Shown here: positions 22,660-33,596 of the stretch, one piece after another
How positions within the stretch are numbered: the stretch's first letter is position 1
Layout: the number at the start of each line of letters is the position of its first letter
Assembly: GCA_900175165.2 (NCBI GenBank)
Contig: FWWN02000652.1
Span: forward strand, 1-38,356
Source: Rhizomucor pusillus
Taxonomy: Eukaryota > Mucoromycota > Mucoromycetes > Mucorales > Lichtheimiaceae
Direction of reading: 5' to 3'
DNA length: 38,356 nt
Program-made: the position numbers and the translations under genes
Notes under the pieces: generated by a model
What the model was told of the DNA's origin: nothing
The model's input: the letters and a program-made list of their open reading frames with translations, nothing else
The model's database searches: none

Positions 22660-22844
22660 GAGGAGGTTTGACGTTACAGCCTGCGATTTGTAGCCTTTTT
22701 TTCGGTCAGCATGACACAAATATATAATACTTTCTTTTCCTTGTTTCGTTTCAATTTTTTGTTCGCTAAAAGTATCCTAAATACGTATATAAAGTACAGA
22801 CATACAGCCAAGGTATTAAAAGAAAAGAAGGAGACAGTATTACA

Positions 22845-25800
22845 TTAACTAATGGTGCAGTCATCTGTGCCCTGGTTTTTTTTACGGTCTTTACGTTTGT
22901 TTATCAGCTTTTCGACAGCATCCGGATGCATATGCTGCAATGCCAGGGTGTGCGATAGCAGCGCCTGATTCTCAGAAAGTGCTCGTTGTTCCTGAGGTGT
23001 CAGGCCCAAAGCAAGCGAGTACTTGCGAATATTTTCAGCGTGAGGATGGTTATCAAGGGAGAATTTCTGGCGTGCGAGTGCAATCTCGGGAACACTTTTG
23101 CATTCTTGACGATCCTGGCGGGACCGATTGTATATTTTTGCTGAAAACACCCACTACAATATCAATCCAGTGTTTGTTAGGGTTTCTGTCATTGCTTTAT
23201 CTCTTTTTTGATGACCTACATCGTAAGAAGGTTGCTGATCTTTGACTTTGGGAGGGCAAGAAAATGCCAGCTTCTTGCATTCGTCGTGGCAAATCAGGGC
23301 GCAAACTGAAAGCGCATGTTTTGTCAGCATCTCTCACCAAATATTACTGCATTGCAATGGACTACTTGCCTTCACAGAATGTGACCAGATGTGATTTTAA
23401 GAGCTCGCCGCAAACTTTACACTCGACGACTATGGAAACAAAGGATATTTAGCCCATCATTGTATTTTCATTTGGTACTGAGCTCCCTTTACCTTTGCCA
23501 AAAGATGTTTGTATAAATCGATGTGTGACATAGTCCTCATCTAGAGTTATGCCGCTGGAAATATCGCTGTCGTTGAGCTGATAGTCATCCACAGATAGAA
23601 TTGATGATGTTTTGGCCTGACGGGAAGATGAGCGCACTGAATTGTGAGCAGACCGATCGAGGGGATGAACAGCTTCCGTTGCTGGCGAAGATGGTGATGA
23701 AGAGGACGATACTCGATGGTTGCTGGAGGCAGTGCTTCGTCGCATCGCTGCCGCTGCTGCCCGTTTCTGTTGATCGAGAGAAATCGATAATCCGCCAGAT
23801 TGTGTCTCATTCTTCTTGAGCCGTTGACGATGTGTACGAATCCAAGGATGCTCCAATAATTCGTTTGCTGTAGGTCTATCATCTGGATTCTTTTGGAAGC
23901 ATTGCATGAGGAAGTTCCGCATGTCTTCAGAGATACTTGATGGTAACGGCGGATAGTTATCCTCAACAATGCGGAACATGGCAGACATAGCAATGAGATC
24001 GGCATACGGCGGTTTCCCGGTGATGAGTTCGATCAACGTGCATCCAAGCGACCAGATATCAGATTTCGTGGAGGCTCCTTTTAGCTCGATTACTTCAGGC
24101 GCCATCCAGTTTGGCGTACCCGATACTTGGCCTGCATCTGCACCCTTGATTTTGAGGTTCAGTGATACACCAAAATCTGACAGCTTTACATCGCCTGTTT
24201 TAGTTGTGAGGATGTTGGCCGCTTTCAAGTCGCAGTGGACGACCTGGTTTGCGTGAAGATATGCTAGGCCATTCAAGATTTTGATACAGAATGAAGCGAC
24301 AAGTTTTTCTGGGAAGGCGCCGAAAGCTTTTAGGGTCGACATCAATGAGCCGTTCTCTGCATACTCTAGAACAATGTTCATGTGGTGCTTGCTGCGAATG
24401 AAGCCCAGGTACTGGATAACGTTTGGATGACTCAATGTCTTGAGCAGACCAACTTCTTTCTGTTATGCCAGGTCAGGATACATCTTCCGTTTATAACACT
24501 GTGGATGTTTCTGCTTTTACCATAATTTCTTGGTCCAGCTCTGCATCTTCAAACTTTATCCGTTTTACCGCAACTATCTCGCCTGTAGATAGATCAAGAG
24601 CTCTGTAATAGGCGTTAACCCCTTATTCTATGTAGCATACATGTCTTGCTTCATTACCTGTATACTGAACCAAATTGTCCTTTGCCTATGCAGTTTCCGA
24701 TTTGCTACCGATTTTATATTAGTTTTCCAGATATTATAAGCTGGAAACAAGATGACACCCTACATATTGTACTCTTGTCGTTCCATCTTTGCTTTTGAGC
24801 AGTAGTTTTTCACGAGTTTCCTCGTTGCGAAAACCATCTAGTGATTTAAAAAACTGTCGATCTAGGTTTTTACCGAGATTATCAGCATCGAAATCCTGAC
24901 GTTTCTCAACCGAGCTCTGTCGTCTGGTGCGGTCTTTGGAAGATGGTGAGAGGGGTGCATTTGGCGTATCTGGAGACGAAAACGAGGAGGAGGATGCCGA
25001 GGATAAATATGAAGAGCACGATGACGTCGAGGAGCTGCGTGAAAGTGTGAAATCGCTGCTGTTATTGATAGGCACTTTGCGGGCTCGACTGTGTGAAGCA
25101 AATGCAGGTTCTTCGAGAGGCTGGCGTCTGTGCTGTAAATCTTCTGCACTTTTACGTCGGTATCGCCGACGATGATGCTGCTGGTGGTGCTTTTGCTGGT
25201 GCTGTTGTCGGCTCTGGTGTGGTTTGGATGCTGGTCGCAGGGGCGATTTTGGCGGCCTAACAAAGGCATCTGTCTGACTGCCTAGGTCGGTGAAAATATC
25301 GCGCACATCGCGGTACGATGTTGCACGGTCGTCTGCGTCAAAAATGAGTGCGTGTCCTCGTTTTCGGTTGCTTTTTTGTACGTCGTTCGTCCAACTTACC
25401 GGTCTCCCTTGACTGTACATCCTCCTTCTTTTCTCGCTGCTGGTTCTGGTGCTCCTGCTCCTGCTTGTCCTCCTCCTTATTATCTGACTTTCCGGTAACC
25501 ATTTGTGCGATCACGAGGATCGTGTGGATCACCTTCCACCATATCCAAATTAGAACCATTACTTTACTTTGAGAGAGACAAAAACTCGTAGACTTAATTC
25601 TGTACTTACAGCTGCCATGTTTTTAGCTTCAAATAGATCGATCGTGTCGAATAACTGAGCATCGGTCAGGCCCAGCTGGAGACAGCGCCGGAATACAAAG
25701 AAAGTTCAGTTAAGATATGCTGCTCACCCCCTGAGCTGCACAACCCCTGCGGACTCTTGGCTCCAGTCCGCGCACTATACCTGTCGAGCTCCTTGCAGGA

Positions 25801-26242
25801 ATCGTGTAATGTTATCCATCTAGAGATATTTTTTTGTTTTATGTCTTTCAGCAAAGTAGCAGCAGCAGCAGCAGCGGGTTCTGCGGTATGCTAATTACCT
25901 TGATGAATGAAAGATCGCGCTGGCCTACATGTTTAATCGTTCCTGGTCGTATTTTATTGACGAGCCTATTTACGCAGGTTCCACATCCAATGTTTGTCAT
26001 CTCGATTTATGCAAACAAGATGTCGGCGCTTACGTGCAGAGAAGAACGCCATCTTTGAGTTCCTGATGCAGGCTATCTTTTTTAATAGATAGGTCGAGCA
26101 TCTGGTTGAGAAACTCGACGGCTGCTTGCTCATCTTGGTGCTCGTATACTTTAAGTTTCCCAAAGAGGGGTTCAGAGCCGCTCTTGGATTTGGCGATACG
26201 TGGCTGCGGCGGCGCAAAAGCCGATGTGGATGCGGTTGCCAT
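22845..26242 (-). CDS. CH domain - SepH/Cdc7-like kinase - C1 domain protein
   Basis: Twelve exons (26034-26242, 25899-25965, 25781-25819, 25610-25675, 25400-25532, 24764-25332, 24658-24704, 24521-24602, 23493-24459, 23370-23429, 23220-23305, 22845-23153) join in frame to 877 residues. A calponin-homology domain spans about 40-145. A polar linker follows. The kinase spans about 362-612: GKGQFGSVYR (368-377), VAVK with K390, catalytic HCDLKAAN (D481), DFG (D499), MAPE. Its QIGNCIGKG start and overall sequence fit SIN/MEN kinases (SepH, Cdc7, Cdc15), which drive septation. A C1 zinc domain at 717-763 has H-x12-C-x2-C ... C-x2-C-x4-H-x2-C-x6-C, complete only after splicing. The intron at 23306-23369 is GC-AG (GAAG|GCAAGT). 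A split into two genes is possible but would leave no promoter between them and ignores the frame-fitting splice 25400/25332. Confidence 0.8.
25858..25875. repeat. (AGC)6 microsatellite in an intron
   Basis: Six AGC units lie in the second intron (25820-25898) of the CH-kinase-C1 gene. They are non-coding here. Confidence 0.7.
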
Positions 26243-26971
26243 GGCGGAGAGTGTGTAAGCTAGGCACAAGAATAAATGGATCAAGAGAGGCACCCCTCGA
26301 CAAGGGTAAAGTCGATTCAAGTTAAAAAGCAAAGCGGATGGTGGAAAAAAAAAAAGAAGTTGGAAAGAGGCAAGCAAGAAGACGTCTGAGCTTGCAGTAT
26401 AAATGTATTTATGGCCCCCACCCTACCCCCATCCTGTCACCACACACACACTACTCCCAGGGGATTCGCAAATGCTGAGAATATATTGGACTTACATTAC
26501 GCGGATCTTGTCCAAGCGTCTCCTTAAAAAAAGTTGTTGCATGATGACGAAGAAAATGAATGAACGGAGAAAAACAAAAAGACATATAAGCAAAATATCA
26601 CCTCAAAACTCTGACGGCAGCTTTTATACCTGCATTGGTAGGTCAATGTGGTAGGTCACAACAACAATGCAGCTTCGTTTTAAGTCTGAGTTGTATGCTA
26701 TACGTATCGTGAGAAGACGTGTTTCCATCGTCTTGAGCATCGGGCAATTGCTTGCTTTTCATGTAACGATCATCCAAAGCAGCAAGCTGCAGATGTAGAT
26801 TAGAATAATCAAAAATAGCATAAATAACATTTAATAACAAAGTTCGCTGCAGCAAGTTTGGACATTGTCAACTTGGCTTTTCCTCCGTGCGCTGGTGGTG
26901 TTCCAGTCAATAAATGATTAATCCGGGGGGAGCAGTAACAAGTTTTTATTTGGTTTTGTTGATCCCAGCAA
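26243..26971. other. Upstream region of the CH-kinase-C1 gene
   Basis: About 730 bases with CT- and CA-rich stretches (a cacacaca run near 26441-26450), consistent with promoter and leader. No supported gene. Confidence 0.45.
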
Positions 26972-27520
26972 TGGCTCAACGTTGTGTCGTATGGATATAT
27001 ATCCATTGCCCTTGGTTCCGACTTTTTGCCCCTCGCACTGACTCCGTAATTAAATTGAATTTCATAAAAGCGTGTTGTCAGGAACATCACTTCATTGTCT
27101 GAGTTTGTGATTCGAAAATGACATACATGGGCGTAGCACATTGCTGCCGCACTCGTATGGCGTAGATCTGCGTGAAAACTCTCCGGATGCTTGGACTTTC
27201 TCAACCTCTTCTCCTTTTGGCATATAGTGGACTTCTGCATTATTTCACTCACGTCCTCCTCCTTTGCTCGCAGACTTTGCGCCTGTAACCGAAGGCCCTT
27301 TTTCTCAGATGATAAAGAGAGTAGAATAAATATACACCCACCTGTGTCTCAGACTAATGTGAAGCTAGGATGCTCATCGTCAATAAGACTTCAGAGAATA
27401 GTACCTGCTTAGAGATTTGGTATACCATCCTAGTAATAGAGACTATATTGTTTATGGTCCATGTTCTTTCAGGTCATGTACATTCTGCATAAATTTTGTT
27501 TCCTGCAGCACCATCGAGCT
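26972..27520 (+). repeat. Direct repeat A of a dispersed element
   Basis: Clearly homologous, in the same orientation, to 29368-29836. Shared blocks include cataaaagcgtgttgtcagg, agcacattgctgccgcactc, gcgtgaaaactctcc and tgcagcaccatcgag. I estimate roughly three quarters of bases match, with several indels. Ends are approximate. It could be a solo terminal repeat or a non-autonomous element. Confidence 0.65.
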
Positions 27521-27568
27521 ATTAAAGCCTTGGTCGGAAATTGCGCCACAAACGCAGCTCGATGGTGC
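27508..27568. repeat. 13-base inverted repeat, 35-base loop
   Basis: GCACCATCGAGCT (27508-27520) is perfectly complementary to AGCTCGATGGTGC (27556-27568). The left arm is the end of direct repeat A; the right arm touches the start of the Tc1 fragment. Confidence 0.75.
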
Positions 27569-27810
27569 AAATCAGGTATGCCATATCCAGGAGGTCTTCT
27601 AGCTCAAACTCAAAGAATATACGAAGTATTTTAATGTTTTCAGCCTCAACATTCCTCCTTTATACCGCACAAGACCGTACATTTCAAGTTTCACATCACC
27701 AGATGAGCGTTTAATTTTTCTACAAAAATGCGCAAACATGGCAGGCCTGAGCCTACGGAGTCTGTCGTTGACGACAGAAGAAATATGCTCTTGACACTGT
27801 AAGTTGATGC
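27561..27810 (+). mobile_element. Decayed fragment of the Tc1-like element
   Basis: This stretch aligns with about 9483-9735 of the Tc1-like element: shared atatccaggaggtctt, ttttcagcctca, agtttcacatc, agatgagcgtt and atgctcttga. It covers the leader and first ~35 codons of the transposase, with substitutions and stops (the frame is lost within ten codons). Neither the catalytic part nor terminal repeats remain. Confidence 0.7.
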
Positions 27811-28093
27811 CCGTAGTCTTTGCCGATAGTTTCAGGGATATTGTCAAATCATTTGGAGGATTGTGTCAAATGCTACCCAAGGAAGAGCAGTGTCTTTTCT
27901 CCTGTAGCGCGACTATCTGTGCTGATCGTTCCATCAGCTGTTGCCTTGAATCAGGAGGTCGACCATCAATATAGGAATTTGATTGAATGTAAGGAGCATG
28001 GTAAGGAAAACGCTAATCGTCTGGAAATCTTAAGCTTTTTTTCTTGTACAAAGATTTATTCGACGATGGACGAGTCCTTCGGGTAAAATCCAA

Positions 28094-28996
28094 TTAAGCA
28101 AACATGAGTCTACAGATCATGCGATAAATTGTCAGCAATCGCGTTAGCTGCGCCAGCAGACGCGACGAACGCCAGTGCGCTTTCCAGATCGCTCCAATAC
28201 AAGTAAGGTAAAACTTTACAGCGGATGATACGTACAGAGTTCGTGCGGGAAATCGACTCCAAGTCCAAACGCAGATGTTGTCGCGACAACCTTTGACTTG
28301 CCACTTCTCCAGTCTGAAAGTATCCGTCTTTATCATCAAGTTGCGTTTTGCCATGGTATGGTATTGCAGCACTGGCTCGAAACAGCTTAGCAGTGGCCAT
28401 CGTAGATTTCATTATTGTTCTTACGTGTTTGGTTGAACGCGACAATTCGCAGCTGGCCGCACAAAACAGATTCCATTGCCTCCTCTGGCGACTGCCCTCA
28501 GAAACATGTTCTTGAAAACCTTCGGACAATGCAACTGTGTCTTGACAATCTCTTTCTTGCGTATTTCCGAGGTGTCGTCCTTTCCACATTCGGCGAGACC
28601 GGCTTCAACGCCATTCTTCGATAAGTTCAGGTCTGGCTGCCCAGCTGCCCTCTTGGCCTGCAACGGTAGTTATATGAGTGGCTGCACGTTTCTCGTTAAC
28701 ACGTGCAAGCGTAGCCATGCAGGAATGGTCACTTTGAAAACTTGAATTTCTATCGACCGCGTTGTAGAGAAAATGTCATGGAAACGATCGGCTGAACCGT
28801 CTTCATGTAAAGTTGGAATTGCCTCCTTTGTCCTGTATATCTGCAGCCATGGAAAAACGTCGACAAAGGGAAAATGTCGAGATCTCGAGCTAGAATGTTG
28901 AATACGTCACTTTTTTGAAGCTCGCAAGTAGTCTTTTTTCAGGTCAACGGTGTTGACGAAATCGATCAAGTAGCGAATGGGACGCACATTGGACAT
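28094..28996 (-). pseudogene. Broken ORF of a repeat-associated protein
   Basis: From an ATG at 28996 one frame runs almost 200 codons (MSNVRPIRYLIDFVNTVDLK ... ECGKDDTSEIRKKEIVKTQ ... KVFKNMFLRAV) with only two internal stops, a TGA after about 29 codons and a TAA further on, before ending near 28421. Coding-like sequence continues in other frames to 28094 (KTDTFRLEKWQV, IGAIWKAHW). The (E)CGKxDTSxxRKKE segment resembles multicopy proteins of unknown function that I recall from Mucorales genomes, but I cannot verify this here. It lies between the two direct repeats and is most likely a decayed mobile-element or multicopy gene. Confidence 0.5.
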
Positions 28997-29367
28997 GGAA
29001 ACAGGAAAAGGTAAGACAAGAGAAGAAATCATCCCAAATTCTGGTTGATGTATCGGTATTCTAGTCATCGTTTAATTCGTCCCGTGTTATCGGGCTTTTG
29101 GCTTGGAACGATCATCGTTGGTTTTCTACGCGTCTTGATGGTTATTGCGTCTGAATTTGTCGGCGGTGTTTTTATTATGCAAAATACCAACTTTCCCCAT
29201 TTTTATCCGAATTGTTTTGTCCAGACGGCTCCAGTATTGCATGATCATTATCCGCACGGGTATGATACAGAGTATCCATGGAGATAGTTAAAAGCACCTG
29301 AGCAATGCTTGCGCAAAACGGTATTCTCGAGTGGCGCCTGCAAACACGCGGCAGTTGAAATTGAAGT

Positions 29368-29836
29368 TGTTCAACTTTATGCCGCATGGATACCATCCAA
29401 TGCCCTTGATTCTAACTTTTCTCCTCGTAGTAATTAAGCTAAATTTCATAAAAGTGTGTTGTCAGGAACAATACATGTCTGAGTTCGTGAGTCGAACATG
29501 TCATAAGCATAGCACATTGCTGCCGCACTCGTATGGCGTAGACTTGCGTGAAAACTCTCCAGATTCTTGGACTTTCTCACCCCGTTTCTTCTCTTCTCCT
29601 TTCTAGCACTGATACAGCAATGGATCTGCTCTGTTGTATACATGTCCTTCATCTTTGTTCGTAGATTTTCTGGCTGTAACCAAATGGGATAAATGCACAT
29701 CCTCGTAAGTAACCAATCGTCGACAAGACTTCAAAGAAACAGCTGCTTAGGGATTTGTAAATCGATCATCCTTGTAAAACAATTCTTTCTCCCATGTAGA
29801 TTGTGCATAAATTCTGTTTTCTGCAGCACCATCGAG
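29368..29836 (+). repeat. Direct repeat B of a dispersed element
   Basis: Partner of repeat A at 26972-27520, same orientation, about 1.85 kb downstream. It ends at the same gcaccatcgag motif as A but lacks the inverted second arm. It is about 80 bases shorter because of internal deletions. Confidence 0.65.
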
Positions 29837-31776
29837 TATGAATGCCTCGAGCCGAATCGCGGCACACGCTAAAAGCGCAGCACAGAAAATAATCCGAAAG
29901 AAATATAAACATAAACAAACGCCCTGCCATTTACTGTGACACCGCAACCAAGTATGCGTTGCCAAGCCAAACTAGATTTCTGCAACGGAGCACCTAGCTT
30001 ATCGTGTATTCACTGGCACACACACGCTTTTCGTATCTATCGATGGCGGTCATATTATCAAGAAGAGAGGTATACATGCCATTTTTTTTTATTTTTTTAG
30101 AGGAGTATCTAAGCGAGTGAGTGAGTGAATGTGTGAAAGGAAGGAAGTTATACATAGCATGGTTATACGTGGCGTCATATGTTGACAAGGTACAGTAATA
30201 ACTTCCTTTTCTCCTCAATGGATCCGGAACTACGTCGAAAACACAAGGACCTTACACTTTGGCCTGGGCCAAATTATAAAAATGAACGCTTAAGACTACA
30301 GCATACCAGACTGTTGCGAAACTGGCGAAAAAATAATTGTTTGGTTAGAATATATAATATCCTAACCGGCTGATGCGGCAAGTATTCTCGTTTTCGTCCA
30401 TAAATTCGCAAGTGCAAATCTGATGACTTATCCTCGGGCAACCAGGTCGCAGTTCGCGGATGCGCGGATATGCGCTTGCATGTACGTTTGACAGCGGTGC
30501 CTTGTGCTTGCGTTTATTTTCCTATCGTGTCTCGTGGATGTCTGTCTACGCAAACTCTCGATGGCAAGAACTCGATTTTGAATTTGCCTTTAGCGGGAGG
30601 ACTCTAAGAAGTTACAGTATCTATGTCCATGAACAAGGAAAGCAAGAGCAATCGCTGCAATGGGGTTTCGGATATCTGCGCTGTTTCCGGCCAGCGGCTG
30701 CATACACTATGGGCCACAGCATGTGAGGAACAGCATATCGCTCTCGTCACTGGTCTCTGCATCTCGGTAACCTGCAGCGGTATCAGGATCTAAATTGGTT
30801 GGTGCTTTAATCGCTTGTCGTTCTCATGGTTTGCATGGGTTATTCTCGTTATCTGCAGAAGAGACGGATAACGCGTGCTGAACCCGTTCCCCAACCTCCT
30901 GCTTCATATTCCAAGCCCCCCTTTTCAGCACCAATACACTGCACTTCATGCCTAATTTCTAGGCGCACTCCGTCCTTGTTTTATTGTTGTTATCATATTT
31001 TTACCTGTTCCCCGACGTTTTCTCAGTTACAGAAAAATGGGTTCGCAGTCTGCTTCCGAAACATCACATATTAGTGCGTTTATTTGCAGCTTACTATCGC
31101 TTGCCTCGCTGATGGTACCATTATTGTCAATCCGACATTTCTGATCTGTCAAATTGCTAACCTCCCGATAAGCATGTGGATGTTTCCACAGGAATATAAA
31201 CCGCTTCTCCTTTGCTGGGGATCAACAGCTCACAACAATGATTAATATCGACTGGCCACGAGCCTCTTGCAAATACCTTGTATATTTTATTACAATCAAG
31301 TAGCCTTGCTCTGGTGGAAAATGGAAAGGGCCAACATCAATCTTCTCCATGACAATGAATTCGTCGCGGATGTTACCGAGAATAAAAGAAAAATGAAAAT
31401 GCTCGATGGACCCTTATTTCAATTAGCCCCTCTGTCATTTGCTTGGTCTGATCTCTCCCTTTCCCCCTTTTTTCTTCTTGCATGGCGCATTTACTCGCTT
31501 TGTTTGCGAGATACATGCCTGATTACCAATCTCCGGTGAGCTATCTTACTGCTCTTTAGCAAGATTTCCTTTTGCAAACGGTAGAAAGAAATGATCCACA
31601 TATTGGCAAGTCAATCCCATGAGCACAAAAGATGAAGAGAATATACCATCCTTGTCCACAGCCCTCGAACAACCCCCCTTTGATCCACCCTAATGATAAG
31701 CAATCCCTCCCCTCCCCTCACATTCCAAGCTATGCTCGTCGAATAATAAGAAGAGGTAACAACACGCTGCCTCCAC
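29837..31776. other. Spacer and long upstream region of homeobox gene 2
   Basis: Almost 2 kb with no gene I can support. A short GAGT array (gcgagtgagtgagtgaatg) lies near 30113-30131 and a poly-T run at 30081-30099. The last 200 bases become CT-rich and lead to the TATA box at 31777. The length is in keeping with the large flanks of the other homeobox gene. Confidence 0.45.
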
Positions 31777-31784
31777 TATATATA
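31777..31784 (+). promoter_or_regulatory. TATA box of homeobox gene 2
   Basis: TATATATA in the context ccactatatatagac, 118 bases upstream of the start codon at 31902, in a CT-rich promoter. The implied leader is about 90 bases and strongly AT-rich just before the ATG. Confidence 0.55.
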
Positions 31785-31901
31785 GACATATACAGGTGCA
31801 GATGCTCTTTGCGGAATCTTTGAAGAACTTTTTCGCCTTTCTTCCCTATTCCCCACCACCACGACGAATGTTTTAAGTTTATTTTTTTATATATATTTTT
31901 T

Positions 31902-33108
31902 ATGAATACTTTCACGAACTGTACTATGCTTTCAGCCGTCCATTCGCGTCAACAATCGAGCAACGAAGCTTGTGTTGAGTACACTGCTCCGTGCTATTGC
32001 ATGTTTCCACCGCCGCCGCCGCCACCACCACCGGCAGCAGCAGCAGCAACACCGGTACCAGCGGCAGCGGCAGCAACAGCGCCAACTGCCCCGTGGAACG
32101 GTTTTTATGGTTATGAATGTGCTGCTTGCAACTGCAACTGCTGTCCGGTGTCTGCACACAACGATGACTCGTGTTCAGCGTGCTCGCCGTTACCTCAGGA
32201 ACAATTCAAGGCATCATTCTACAACCCGTTTGAAGTCAAACATCGTCGACGCACCACGCGGGGCCAGTTTAAAGTCTTGGAGAGAACGTTCCTCGAAAAT
32301 CCAAAGCCTAACAACCTGGAGAGAAAGCAGCTTGCTCAGCGCCTTAACATGACACCTCGCGGTGTTCAGGTTTGGTTTCAGAACCGCCGGGCCAAGGCAA
32401 AGGCTCAGCAGAGACGCTTGCATCAAGAGAAAATGGCAGCAGCGGCAGCGGCCACATCAGCATCTACCGCAACGGCAGCAACGGCAGCAGCGCCAGCCGC
32501 CTCTACTACTACGTGTTCTTCGTCTACACTTGCTGCTGTCGCACCTACACCAGTATCGCAATCAGCAGCGGAGCCTGCTTATTGTTCTCAGCCCCTTCCT
32601 CCTCCGCCGCAGGCAACAGCACCCGCTGCCATGGAACGTCAAGCAAGCACCACATCTTCGAGAGTCATGGACGACGATAACGACCTTTTACAGACTCCGT
32701 TGACGCCGCAAGACATGTTCCCGTTCTTTGGAGATAGCACGACGCAGTTTTCGTTGGCAAGCGACGTTTCCTGGCAGACTCAGCCGGAGTTGGGCTTGTC
32801 CTGTGCAACGAATATGTTGTCATCAACACCATCGTTGTCCATTCCATCGTTCAGCGTGACCGGCGGTGATTGCTTGGATGCGGAATTCTTTTCCTTTGTC
32901 CCACCACAGCAGCAGCTTGATATCATGAATGAGGTAAGTAGCTGTTGCTATCATGTCAATTACAGAGCGAACGCTAATTTATCCTCCGACATTCATGCAG
33001 GCTGTACCTAGTCTGTCTGATCCAATCTTTAACACCAACAATTTTGATTTCACATCTCAACTGTTCGCAGACTACACATCCATGGTGGATAATATGCCTT
33101 CCTTGTAA
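31902..33108 (+). CDS. Homeobox transcription factor 2
   Basis: Two exons (31902-32933, 33001-33108) give 379 residues. After a P9/A-rich stretch comes a Cys cluster (YECAACNCNCC and two more Cys by residue 94). The homeodomain is at about 112-171, with basic arm KHRRRTTR, ERKQLAQRLNMTPRGVQVWF and the WFQNRRAKAK signature (W158). This form is close to the Pho2/Yox1-like fungal homeodomains. Behind it are Ala/Gln-rich and Ser/Thr/Pro-rich low-complexity regions, typical of activation domains, and a final acidic-hydrophobic end (FDFTSQLFADYTSMVDNMP). The 67-base intron has a clear branch site (gctaat) and donor GTAAGT; without splicing the protein would end 25 residues later. It should be a nuclear DNA-binding regulator; targets are unknown. 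Confidence 0.87.
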
Positions 33109-33596
33109 GTGCAAGGCAGCACACCTATATTCTTTTCTTGCTCGATTCCTCCACTTTTCATGCTTTCTCATATCTCTTACAAAAAGAAAAAACTTACCCT
33201 CCTACTATGCCCGAGCCTCCTTGCCCACCTCGTTTTTCTTCGTTTTACTCATTGACCTTTGTGTATGCATTCTCTCCTCCACACAGAAACATCTTCCCCC
33301 ACCTTTTTTATGTCCTTCCAACGATTAAGCAGCAACTACTTCATCCACATTATTCATCGGCCAGTATTTATATTTACATACGTCAAATATGCTAATTTGC
33401 ATGACTGACAAGATTCCAGAATCACAGAAAAAAGTACATTAATCCTTAAATCCCTTAACTCCCTTTATACACTTACTATGTACATAGACACACATATTAC
33501 ATTTGTTGTTTCCCCGTCAGCACGCTCGATTGTATGCTCATTTGCTAATAAAATTCTAATCCCCCAACGAAACGGGTATATACAGATATGTCATAA
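33109..33596. other. Convergent 3' spacer, homeobox gene 2 and Snu23
   Basis: CT-rich 3' UTR-like sequence with an AATAAA at 33546-33551. No gene seen. Confidence 0.5.

Noticed and set aside
24734..25420. A separate kinase gene starting with the ATG at 25420
   Set aside because: The ATG lies inside the CH-encoding exon in another frame and right before an ideal GTAAGT donor. Joining the CH exon to 25332 keeps the frame and gives one continuous protein.
31972..32352. Overlapping plus-strand open frame of 126 codons inside homeobox gene 2
   Set aside because: It is a frame shadow of GCA/CAG-type repeats; its composition (Gln, Arg, His) is what a shifted Ala/Gln tract gives.
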